Source: Marinimicrococcus sp033875255 (lineage in GTDB: Bacteria; Pseudomonadota; Alphaproteobacteria; Geminicoccales; Geminicoccaceae). Taken from it: a DNA stretch of 64,000 nt. Below the pieces are notes generated by a model that was not told where the DNA came from, ran no database searches, and saw only the letters and a list, made by a program, of their open reading frames with translations. The translations under genes were made by a program, and so were the position numbers. Where the stretch lies: positions 5,590-69,589 of the forward strand of contig JAWZSN010000028.1 in NCBI GenBank assembly GCA_033875255.1, given 5' to 3'. This document shows, one piece after another, positions 8,073-16,449 of this stretch (position 1 is its first letter; each line of letters starts with the position of its first letter).

Positions 8073-8424
8073 ACGCAGCCGCCGGTTTGCTCGCGCGTGC
8101 CGCCGGTGACCCTGTCGCCAAGGCCCTATGGCGCAGGAGGATCGATTGCGGAGAGAGCGGCAGGAAGGGACGATGACGGCAGGACGGGCGGGCCGCAAGG
8201 CGACACGGCAGATGCTCCACCAGGAGCACGCCAGGCGCGCAGAGCCGTCGCACCGATGCGTCCCGCGGCCGCCTTGGAGGAAAGGCGGGATTCCCGTCTC
8301 GCCACCATGGACGAATCCGTCTGGGGCCAGTACCTCATGCCCCGGAGATCGATGCGTCGGGGTGGGCACGGCGCCGAAGCGGCCGGTCGATCACCTGCGA
8401 GGTTGACGAAAGGGAGCATGGAGC
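8073..8424. other. Intergenic stretch without a recognisable gene
   Basis: No frame here looks like a protein. It forms the leader of the frmA gene at 8425, which has GGGAGCATGGAGC just upstream of its start. No repeat-family member was found. Confidence 0.4.
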
Positions 8425-9533
<1,109 letters not shown>

Positions 9534-9534
<1 letters not shown>

Positions 9535-10379
9535 TGAGCGCGCCCTTGGCGGTCGTCTCGGAGCAGAAATGTTTCGGCGGCACGATGGGCGTCTACAGCC
9601 ACCAGTCGGCGTCCACCGGCGGCACCATGCGCTTTTCCGTGTTCCGGCCAGAAGGAGCCGGGCCGTTCCCGGTCCTGACCTGGCTGGCCGGCCTGACCTG
9701 CACCGAGGAGACCTTCATGATCAAGGCGGGCGCCCAGCGCTTCGCCGCGCGTGAAGGCCTGATCCTGGTGGCCCCCGACACCAGCCCGCGCGGCCACGAT
9801 GTGCCGGGCGAGGCGGAGTCCTGGGATTTCGGCACCGGCGCCGGATTCTATCTCGACGCCACCCGGGAGCCCTGGGCGAGGCACTGGCGTATGGAGAGCT
9901 ACGTCACGCAGGAGCTGCCGGCGCTCGTCGAGGCGAACTTTCCCGCCGAGATGAGCCGCCAGGGCATCTTCGGTCACTCCATGGGCGGCCACGGGGCGCT
10001 CACTTTGGCACTCCGCCGCAAGGAGCGCTGGCGCTCGGTCTCGGCTTTCGCGCCGATCTCGGCGCCGACGCAGTGTCCGTGGGGCGAGAAGGCGTTTTCC
10101 GGCTATCTGGGCGATGACCGCTCGGGCTGGGCGGAGCACGACGCCTGCGAGCTCTTGAGGAGTCGTGGCCCGTTGCCGTGCGAGATCCTCGTCGACCAGG
10201 GCACGGCCGACCAGTTCCTCGAGCGCGAGCTCAAGCCCGGCCTTCTCGAGGAGGCGGCGAAGGAGGTAGGCCAGCGCCTGACGCTGCGCCGCCAGGAAGG
10301 CTACGACCACTCTTACTGGTTCATCCAGACCTTCATCGAGCACCATATCGCCCACCACGCCCAGGCACTGCGGGGCTAG
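9534..10379 (+). CDS. fghA: S-formylglutathione hydrolase
   Basis: 281 residues, an alpha/beta-hydrolase of the esterase D family. It hydrolyses S-formylglutathione to formate and glutathione, completing glutathione-dependent formaldehyde detoxification begun by FrmA. The nucleophile is Ser149 in GHSMGGHGAL; family landmarks LAGLTCTEETFMIKAG and GYDHSYWFIQTFIEHH (catalytic His) are intact. The ATG overlaps the frmA stop by one base. The two genes form an operon; no FrmR-type repressor or obvious operator is visible beside them. Confidence 0.95.
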
Positions 10380-10471
10380 AGCAGGGCCAGGCGCGCGCAG
10401 CCGGCTCGAGCCGCGCGCGCCTTGCCGGCGGCCCGTTGTCGTGGGGACGTGCTTCGCGGCAGCGGTGCGGC

Positions 10472-10511
10472 GCAGGGCGCTGCGCGCAGCTTTCTTTCTT
10501 GTTCTTCTGGC
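10472..10511 (-). repeat. Dispersed R1 element, copy d
   Basis: Inverted relative to copies a-c: a GCGCTGCGCGCAGC core followed by TTTCTTTCTTGTTCTTCTGGC, the complement of the purine tract. It lies about 95 bp after the fghA stop. Confidence 0.7.
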
Positions 10512-10605
10512 CGTTTGGGGGTTGGCGGCTCTCAGGCTTCCTCAACCGATCCTGTGGCCTACTGCCGGATGGCGGGAGAGGTGCGCCCGGAAGATCCCCT
10601 GGCGA

Positions 10606-10630
10606 CGGGGTCCCACGCCAGCAGGATGCC
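10606..10630 (+). repeat. Second conserved module (R2)
   Basis: GGGGTCCCACGCCAGCAGGATG matches the spacer module of the left tandem array with two changes. It sits between two oppositely oriented R1 elements. Confidence 0.55.
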
Positions 10631-10670
10631 GAAGAACGGTAAAGGCGGTGTGAACATGCCCGGCCGCGAC

Positions 10671-10709
10671 TGCCAGAAAAGGAGAAAAATGCCGCGCGCA
10701 GCGCCTTGC
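10671..10709 (+). repeat. Dispersed R1 element, copy e
   Basis: TGCCAGAAAAGGAGAAAAAT followed by the exact core GCCGCGCGCAGCGCCTTGC. Confidence 0.75.
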
Positions 10710-10770
10710 GTGGCTCCGCCGTCAGGGGCCTGTGCCGGTCTCTGTCCGTTCAGCGGATCTTCTTCCTTTC

Positions 10771-10800
10771 CGGCGATGCTGCTGGGGTGGGACTCCGTCG
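10771..10800 (-). repeat. Second conserved module (R2), inverted
   Basis: CTGCTGGGGTGGGACTCCG is the complement of the array module. Further into the element (to about 10860) the minus strand reads CGATGGTGGA and CACCCTTCCTCAACACC, echoing the rest of the array spacer. Confidence 0.5.
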
Positions 10801-10935
10801 CCGCGTGGTCTGGGAAGCGGGCCTGGTCCACCATCGGCGAGCATGGGGGCGAGGTGTTGAGGAAGGGTGAACGGTCGTGACGTTCGCCGTGGTGGTGACG
10901 GGAGGCGGGGAAGGCGGTTCCCGGCGACGTCGAGC

Positions 10936-10974
10936 CGACCGGAAGAAAGGATCGGGCCGCGCGCAGCGCCTTGC
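10936..10974 (+). repeat. Dispersed R1 element, copy f
   Basis: Diverged purine tract (GGAAGAAAGGATCG) followed by GGCCGCGCGCAGCGCCTTGC. Copies e and f share GTGGCTC after the core, so this pair may be a local duplication. Confidence 0.7.
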
Positions 10975-11104
10975 GTGGCTCGGTTGCTTCGGGCCTGCGC
11001 CGGCGCTGGCCCGTGCACGGCGATCTGTCCGTTGTCCGCCGGCATCGGGCCGGGAGGGCAGGGCTGCGTGCCCCCCGGCTCCGGTTGCGGCAGCTCGGCC
11101 CGGC

Positions 11105-12487
11105 TCAGCCGGCGATGTCGCCCTCGCGCCTGAGGAGGCGCAGGGCTTCCGCAAAGGCGTCGCAGGTATGGCCGAGCGCGTCCTCGTCGTGGGCGGCGGA
11201 GGTCATGCCGCCGGGCCAGCCGGAGATGTCGACGCCGTTGACCAGCAGGGCCAGGCGCAGGCGGTGGGAGAGCGCTCCGTCGCGCTTCTTCATCTCCTGC
11301 CAGGAGAGGGTCATGGGGTCGAAGCGCTCGGGGTCGATGGTGCGGCCGTCGGGATTGGTGAAGATGTGGAAGGCCGAGAAGGTGCCGTAGACCGCCCAGG
11401 GGACCTGCTGCTCGGCGAGGATGGCGTTGAGCCGGGCGCGCAGGTCCTGGGCCAGGGCGTTGGCGCGCCTGTTGGGCTCGCCGCTGGCGATGATCTTGAG
11501 CGCCGCGATGCCGGCGGCGGCCGAGACCGGGTTGGCGTTGAAGGTCCCGGGATGCTGGATCTTCTCCTCGCCCTTGGCCGCCATGGCGGCGAAGTCGAGC
11601 GATTCCAGGATGTCGGCACGGCCCGCCACCGCCCCGCCGGGCATCCCGCCGGCCACGATCTTGGCGAGCGTCGTGATGTCCGGCGTGATGCCGTACGCCT
11701 CCTGGGCGCCGCCTGGTGCCACGCGGAAGCCGGTGATGACCTCGTCGAAGACCAGCGGCACGCCGTGCCTTGCCGTGAGCTCGCGCAGCAGCGCCAGGAA
11801 GGAGGGCTCGATCGGCACCATGCCGAAGGAGCCGCCGGTGGGCTCGACGAAGACCGCGGCGATGTCCTTGTCGCTCTCGAGCGCTGCTCGGACCGCCTCG
11901 CCGTCGCCGGGGTCGCACAAGATCACGCTCTCGGCGATCGACGGCAGCACGCCGCGCGTGGCGGTGCCGTCGAAATGGTTGGCATAGCCCGAGGTCATGT
12001 GGTCGTGCCAGCCGTGGAACTGCGAGCGGAAGCGCAGCACCTTGCGGCGGCCGGTAAAAGCGCGGGCAAGGCGCAGCGCCAGGAGCGTCGCCTCGGTGCC
12101 CGAGGAGGTGAACCGCACCTGCTCGGCGGACGGCACGATCTGCTGCACGAGCTGCGCCCAGCGCACCTCGCGGGCATGGCTGGAGCCGTAATGCGTGCCC
12201 TCGGCCAGCGCCTCCTGGCAGGCTTTGAGCACCTCGGGGCGGTTGTGGCCGAGCAGCAGGGCGCCGTGGCCGCCGAAAAAGTCGACATAGACGTTGCCGT
12301 CGACGTCCCACTTGCGGCAGCCGGCGGCGCGCGCTGCATAGATGCCGTAGGGCCGCAGCCAGCGGGCGTCGTGGGCGATCCCGCTGGGAAGCAGCCTCAC
12401 CGCCTCTGCGGCGAGCCTCGCCGAGCCCGGCGTGCGCTCGCGATAGGCGGCCTCGATCACAAGATTAGGCTGCGTTCCGTCGGACAT
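11105..12487 (-). CDS. Class III aminotransferase, glutamate-1-semialdehyde aminomutase-like
   Basis: 460 residues, a PLP fold-type I enzyme. The phosphate-binding turn is SSGTEATLLALRLARA (near residue 130), the cofactor-ring Asp is in VFDEVITGFR (Asp248), and the Schiff-base Lys276 is in DITTLAKIVAGGMPGG. That last string and the GTFNANPVSAAAG segment are shared with HemL-type aminomutases. The length and the long N-terminal extension fit the wider transaminase group named after HemL, so I do not call it hemL. The product is uncertain. It stands alone; the 248-bp gap before tenA holds only a hairpin. Confidence 0.82.
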   Translation of the reverse strand: MSDGTQPNLVIEAAYRERTPGSARLAAEAVRLLPSGIAHDARWLRPYGIYAARAAGCRKWDVDGNVYVDFFGGHGALLLGHNRPEVLKACQEALAEGTHYGSSHAREVRWAQLVQQIVPSAEQVRFTSSGTEATLLALRLARAFTGRRKVLRFRSQFHGWHDHMTSGYANHFDGTATRGVLPSIAESVILCDPGDGEAVRAALESDKDIAAVFVEPTGGSFGMVPIEPSFLALLRELTARHGVPLVFDEVITGFRVAPGGAQEAYGITPDITTLAKIVAGGMPGGAVAGRADILESLDFAAMAAKGEEKIQHPGTFNANPVSAAAGIAALKIIASGEPNRRANALAQDLRARLNAILAEQQVPWAVYGTFSAFHIFTNPDGRTIDPERFDPMTLSWQEMKKRDGALSHRLRLALLVNGVDISGWPGGMTSAAHDEDALGHTCDAFAEALRLLRREGDIAG

Positions 12488-12699
12488 AGGGCCCCCCTCG
12501 AGGATTGGTTGGCGCGGAGCCTAGCGCGGCGTGGGGATCTTGTCCCCGCCCGCCGGTGCATGGATGGTGCCGGCTGGGAGCAGGGGCGGATCCAAGGCGG
12601 CGTCGGGCTGCCCGGCGACGTCGGGTGTGGGTATGGGGATCTCCTGCCTGACCGCCCCCGATGCTCCCCGCCCGCGGCCCGGCGAGGTGTCTGACGGGT

Positions 12700-12722
12700 A
12701 CCGGGCGGACCGTCCGCCCGGT
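12700..12722 (-). terminator. Perfect 11-bp inverted repeat just after tenA
   Basis: ACCGGGCGGAC-C-GTCCGCCCGGT is a perfect palindrome starting 14 bases after the tenA stop on the minus strand. The stem is very stable but no U tract follows, so it is either a hairpin-only terminator, a transcript stabiliser, or a protein site. Confidence 0.45.
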
Positions 12723-12735
12723 TCTCCGCCCGCAG

Positions 12736-13404
12736 CTAGAGGGAGCGGTCCAGCCCCATCTGCCAAAAGGCGATCTCGAGGCGCGTGGCGTCGCGGAAGA
12801 TGGTGGTGAGCTCGGCGAACCGCTCCGGCGTCACGCTGGCGAGCCGCTTGTCCAGCCAGGCGATCTCGGCGCGCATGGCACCCTGGAAGGCGTCGCTCTC
12901 GTACATGGCGAGCCATTTCTCGTAAGGATTGGCTTCGCCGCGAACCGTGAAGGGCTGCGCGTTCAGCCAGTTGCTGATCTCGCCATAGCCCACCAGGCAG
13001 GGCGCCAGCGCCACGTGCATGTCGAGCAGGTCGCCGCGATTGCCGGTGTCGAGAACGTAGCGGGTATAGGCCATCGTCGCCCTGGCTTCGGGCAGGCGGG
13101 CGAGATCCTCCTCCGTGATGCCCCACTCGCGGCAGTAGTCCACGTGCAGGCCGAGCTCGACGTCGATGATCGTCTTGAGCCCCTCGAGGCTGTGGCGCAG
13201 CTCCGTGATGTCGCGGCTCTTGTAGGTGGCCAGCGCGTAGGCGCGGCCGAAATGGATCAAGAAGAGATAGTCCTGCTTGAGATAGTGGCGGAACGCCTCG
13301 CTCTCGAGTGTCCCGGCGGCAAGCTCGCGCACGAACGGGTGCTGGACATAGGCGCGCCAGTCGTCCCGGCACGCTTTTCTGAGATCGTCGAAACAATAGC
13401 CCAT
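12736..13404 (-). CDS. tenA: TenA family aminopyrimidine aminohydrolase / thiaminase II
   Basis: 222 residues, all-helical TenA fold. The enzyme hydrolyses aminomethyl-pyrimidine breakdown products of thiamine so the pyrimidine can be salvaged. The nucleophile Cys136 is in ALAPCLVGYGE, with the family Glu142 just after; HPFVRELAAGTLESEAFRHYLKQDYLFL near the N-terminus is the classic signature. The ATG at 13404 has GGAGG four bases upstream. A TPP riboswitch precedes the gene, so it is shut down when thiamine pyrophosphate is abundant. No other thiamine gene is in the window. Confidence 0.93.
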   Translation of the reverse strand: MGYCFDDLRKACRDDWRAYVQHPFVRELAAGTLESEAFRHYLKQDYLFLIHFGRAYALATYKSRDITELRHSLEGLKTIIDVELGLHVDYCREWGITEEDLARLPEARATMAYTRYVLDTGNRGDLLDMHVALAPCLVGYGEISNWLNAQPFTVRGEANPYEKWLAMYESDAFQGAMRAEIAWLDKRLASVTPERFAELTTIFRDATRLEIAFWQMGLDRSL

Positions 13405-13408
13405 GAGG

Positions 13409-13436
13409 CCTCCGGCAAGAGCAGTCGATCCGGAGG
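13409..13436 (-). promoter_or_regulatory. Ribosome-site-sequestering hairpin of the tenA riboswitch
   Basis: On the minus strand CCTCCGG, a 14-base loop, then CCGGAGG form a 7-bp perfect stem. The 3' arm contains GGAGG, the Shine-Dalgarno of tenA. This is a plausible expression platform: ligand-bound riboswitch would let this hairpin form and hide the ribosome site. The coupling to the aptamer is inferred. Confidence 0.6.
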
Positions 13437-13484
13437 TCGCGCAGCAAAGGCGGTGTGGGGAGCAGGTGCCGCGCCGGCACCACG

Positions 13485-13594
13485 CCTGATTCCCTACGCC
13501 GGTACACGCGCCACGCGCTCACCCGGATCAGGTTCAACGGGATCGGCGCTGCGTTGCGCCATCTCAGCCGGACCCACCGGCACCCCGTCAAGCG
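13485..13594 (-). promoter_or_regulatory. TPP (thiamine pyrophosphate) riboswitch aptamer
   Basis: Read on the minus strand it has the THI-box landmarks in order: GACGGGGTGCC, GGCTGAGAT, then CCCGTTGAACCTGATCCGGG, and GCGTAGGGAATCAGG closing P1. The variable P3a-type arm between the CTGAGA and GAACCTGATC blocks is short. It ends 80 bases before the tenA start. Confidence 0.93.
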
Positions 13595-14502
13595 AGGCCG
13601 GAGGCTAGCAGGTTTGCCGCGGCGGGCAAGGGAGGGGGGCGCGGACGCGGCGACGTTGCCGTGCAAGGCGCTGCGCGCAGCTTTTTCGCCTGCTTTTCTG
13701 TCAGCTCGGGGGCGCGGCTTGCCGGGCGCCGCCAGGCGGCCGCCCGGGTCCGGGTTCCCGGCGTCATGCCCGGCGCGGCTGCGGGCGAACGCGGGGAGGC
13801 AGGGGCGCTTCGGGTTCCGGCTTCTCGCGCACGGCGAGCAGGCGCTCCACGACCTGCAGGGCCGCGGGAGCTGCGCCGCCGGTCTCCGCTACGCGTCGGC
13901 GAGATCGCGCTCGAGGCGCGCCCGCCAGCCCATCCAGCCGCTCGGCCCGCCGGGCAGCGCGCGTTGGTGCGGTGCCTCCCCGACGCCCGGGCTCGCCCGT
14001 GTCGCGGGCGGCTCGTGGCGGACGGCGTCAGGGAAGGAGACTGGCGGCTGCGCTCTGCAGCATGGCGGCCTCGCGGGTCTGGATCCGGAGTGCACCAGGA
14101 TGGCATGAGGAGGGAATTAATGCCAGCAGGCCGGAGAGCGCGATAATCCTCGCGGCAGTCCCAAGCAAGGCGCTGCGCGAGATTTCGCTGCTGCCAGGCG
14201 ATGTTAGGGGTGGCAGGTGCGGTTTACGGGGGAGTTCCTCCGGACGAACGGCGCTGCCCTGCAGGCGGCACCGGCCGGGAAGGACACCTCGCATCTCCGG
14301 ATGGAAGGGCCTGGCAGCAGGCGTGCTGGTCGGGTGACTGTCTTGGCGGCTCCAGACGCAGCAGTTTTGCAAGTCAGGACCTTAAAATCCACAAGTTGTA
14401 GCAACCGCTACAGACGCTCCTCTCTGCCCCTCCGAGACGTCGATGGGCCCGGCACCGGCAGACCGCCCAGGCCGGACCGTCCACACATCTTGGAAAACAG
14501 CA
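13595..14502. other. Divergent intergenic region between the tenA riboswitch and the porin
   Basis: No gene is supported. It contains an inverted R1 element at 13663-13704 and a weak partial core at 14165-14181 (GCAAGGCGCTGCGCGAG). The 14360-14410 stretch is strikingly AT-rich for this genome and lies about 100 bp before the porin start, so porin promoter or regulator sites are likely there, though no correctly spaced -35/-10 pair is clear. Confidence 0.5.
13663..13704 (-). repeat. Dispersed R1 element, copy g
   Basis: GCAAGGCGCTGCGCGCAGC followed by TTTTTCGCCTGCTTTTCTGTCAG, the full complement of copy a including the terminal CTGACAGAAA. It is one of the few copies not between convergent genes. 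Confidence 0.75.
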
Positions 14503-15777
14503 ATGAGCCAACCATCCGGCACCAGGACGCTTCTCGCGGGCACGGCCTGCGCCCTGGCGCTGCTCGCCCTGCCCGCCACCCCGCGCGCCCAGGAGGCGCT
14601 GGCCGACCAGCTCGAGGAGCTGCGTCGCGTCATCGAGGCGCAGCAGGCAACGATCAGCCGCCAGCAGGACATGCTCGACACGCTGAGCGGCCGGATCAAC
14701 GAGGTGGAGGCCGCCGCTCCGGTCGCTGCGGCACGGGGCGAGGCCGATCCGGTGGTCACCTCCGGGCAGGAGCGCATCCAGCTGGCCATCTCGGGCCAAG
14801 TCAACCGCATGATCAATGTCGCCAATGACGGCGACGACACCAAGATCTACAATCTCGATAACGACAACTCCTCCTCGCGCCTGCGCTTCGAGGGCACCGG
14901 CCAGGTGACCGACGAGTTCGAGGTCGGCACGGTGATCGAGGTGGAGCTCGAGTCGAACGCCTCGGGCAAGGTCTCCCAGGACAACGAGGATACCGGCAGC
15001 GCCAGCTTCAACGACCGCAAGGTGGAACTGGTGCTCGACCACAAGCGGTACGGCAAGCTGAGCCTCGGCCAGGGCGACACGGCCTCCAACGGCACCGCCG
15101 AGGTCGACCTGTCGGGGACCACGGTGATCGGCTACTCCTCGGTGGCCGACGTGGCCGGCGGCCTCCGCTTCTTCGACGACGACGCCGACGAGCTCAGCGA
15201 TGTCAGCGTGGGCGACGTGTTCAGCAATTTCGACGGGCTCTCGCGCCGCGACCGGATCCGCTACGACACGCCGAGCCTGGGCGGCTTCAAGCTGTCCGCC
15301 GACCTGGTCTCGGACCAGCGGTGGAGCAGCGGGCTGCGCTGGTCGGGCGATTTCGGCAGCTTCAAGGCGGCTGCAGCGGCAGGCTACTCGGATCCGGGCG
15401 ACGACAGCGACTACATCGTCGACGGCTCGGCCACGGTGCTGCACGTTCCCACCGGCCTCAACTTCACGCTCTCCAGCGGCACCAAGGAGAGCGACGAGGG
15501 CGACGATCCCTACAACATCTACGCCAAGGCAGGCTGGATCGCCGATCTCGTGTCCTTCGGGCCGACCGCCTTCAGCGTTGACTACGCCCACAGCGAGAAC
15601 AACATCGACGACGGCGACGAGGGCCATTCGGCGGGCTTGCAGGCGGTGCAGAACTTCTCCGACTACGGTGCGGAACTCTATGCCGGCTTCCGCTGGTACG
15701 ACTACGACGCCGCCCGGGCAAACCTGGATGCGGAGGCCATTACCGTGTTCACCGTCGGCTCGCGGGTGAAGTTTTGA
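14503..15777 (+). CDS. Outer-membrane porin with N-terminal coiled coil
   Basis: 424 residues. I chose the ATG giving MSQPSGTRTLLAGTACALALLALPATPRAQ, a signal peptide with probable cleavage after AQ or nearby; the frame opens 20 codons earlier without a signal-like start. After the signal comes a coiled coil (EELRRVIEAQQATISRQQDMLDTLSGRINEVE, about residues 33-64 split over heptads), then alternating short strands rich in Asp, Gly and aromatics up to the C-terminal VGSRVKF, whose final Phe is the usual barrel-insertion signal. The acidic turns (DDDADELSD, NNIDDGDEG) are notable. A general diffusion porin of the outer membrane; specificity unknown. Confidence 0.88.
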   Translation: MSQPSGTRTLLAGTACALALLALPATPRAQEALADQLEELRRVIEAQQATISRQQDMLDTLSGRINEVEAAAPVAAARGEADPVVTSGQERIQLAISGQVNRMINVANDGDDTKIYNLDNDNSSSRLRFEGTGQVTDEFEVGTVIEVELESNASGKVSQDNEDTGSASFNDRKVELVLDHKRYGKLSLGQGDTASNGTAEVDLSGTTVIGYSSVADVAGGLRFFDDDADELSDVSVGDVFSNFDGLSRRDRIRYDTPSLGGFKLSADLVSDQRWSSGLRWSGDFGSFKAAAAAGYSDPGDDSDYIVDGSATVLHVPTGLNFTLSSGTKESDEGDDPYNIYAKAGWIADLVSFGPTAFSVDYAHSENNIDDGDEGHSAGLQAVQNFSDYGAELYAGFRWYDYDAARANLDAEAITVFTVGSRVKF

Positions 15778-16001
15778 TGACCGCCCGTCCGCGCTCCGTC
15801 CTGGCCCGCGCCCGCCAGGCGGCTCTGCTGGGCCTGCTGGTCCTCCTGGGCGGCTGCGGGTCCTACGAGCCGTTCGAGGTGCACCAGCCCGACGACATCA
15901 AGCCGGGGGCCGGCCTGCTCTCGGGCAGCGACGGCCGTTTCGTGCTCCATCGCGGCAGCCTGCCCGGCGCCACGACGGACGGGAAGGCCACGGCCCCCTA
16001 A
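15777..16001 (+). CDS. Small lipoprotein downstream of the porin
   Basis: 74 residues. The ATG at 15777 shares one base with the porin stop (TGATG). A basic N-terminus and hydrophobic stretch AALLGLLVLLGGC form a lipoprotein signal with lipobox LGGC and lipidated Cys at about residue 24; the next residues GSY predict outer-membrane sorting. The mature part is about 50 residues, without a known domain. Coupling to the porin suggests an accessory of the same envelope complex, which is inference. Confidence 0.75.
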   Translation: MTARPRSVLARARQAALLGLLVLLGGCGSYEPFEVHQPDDIKPGAGLLSGSDGRFVLHRGSLPGATTDGKATAP

Positions 16002-16240
16002 GCTCCGTACCCGTCCACCCTCTTGATCCGCGGCGCCGCCTCCCGGTCGAGCGGCGCACCGGCGGACAGGAGGGTGGCAGCGATGCAGGGACTTCTTCCG
16101 GCTGGACGACGAGGCGTGGGGGGTGGTCGGGCCGCTCTTGCCGGGGAGCCAGCCGGGCCCTGGCGGCTTTGCGGGGACGGGCAAGCGTGCGGAGTCGCCG
16201 TCCGGCGGGTGCAGGGTGCCGGCATGACGCCGGCGCGCGG

Positions 16241-16268
16241 CAGATTCCCACGGCCAGCAGCATCGCCA
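16241..16268 (+). repeat. Second conserved module (R2), diverged
   Basis: GATTCCCACGGCCAGCAGCATCGCC aligns with the array module AGTCCCACCCCAGCAGGATG, as does the inverted copy at 10771-10800, which also ends in CAGCATCGCC. Confidence 0.45.
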
Positions 16269-16316
16269 GAAGAGATGAGGGCCCGGGGCACGCTCACCGC
16301 CGCCAGCTGACAAAAG

Positions 16317-16348
16317 CCAGGGAACGGAAGCCGCGCGCAGCGCCTCGC
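16317..16348 (+). repeat. Dispersed R1 element, copy h
   Basis: CTGACAAAAGCCAGGGAACG followed by GAAGCCGCGCGCAGCGCCTCGC. One change in the distal end of the core. Confidence 0.7.
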
Positions 16349-16449
16349 AAGGTCCTGCCGCCCGTCCGCTCACCGGCCCCTCACCCTCAGCCGGGCTCCC
16401 GCTACCGGCCGGGAAGGAGTCCTGACACCCTGCCGCCCGGGCCTCTCCC

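Larger units (their letters stand above)
10380..11104. other. 725-bp convergent intergenic region packed with repeat elements
   Basis: No gene is supported. It lies between two converging genes and contains three R1 elements (10472-10511 minus, 10671-10709 plus, 10936-10974 plus) and two copies of the second module (10606-10630 plus, 10771-10800 minus). Frames that look long here are repeats read through. Confidence 0.6.
16002..16449. other. Convergent intergenic region with repeats
   Basis: No gene is supported between the lipoprotein and the convergent dehydratase. It carries an R2-like module at 16241-16268 and an R1 element at 16317-16348. Confidence 0.55.

Noticed and set aside
11105..12487. 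Calling the aminotransferase hemL
   Set aside because: The PLP motif is HemL-like, but the longer N-terminus and divergence fit related transaminases; no other tetrapyrrole gene is adjacent.
14165..14185. A twelfth R1 element
   Set aside because: GCAAGGCGCTGCGCGAG matches part of the core, but the flank does not match the purine tract, so it is at best a remnant.
14360..14410. Porin promoter
   Set aside because: The stretch is AT-rich, but TTGCAA and TAAAAT are only 10 bases apart and no better pair was found; only a general regulatory region is noted.
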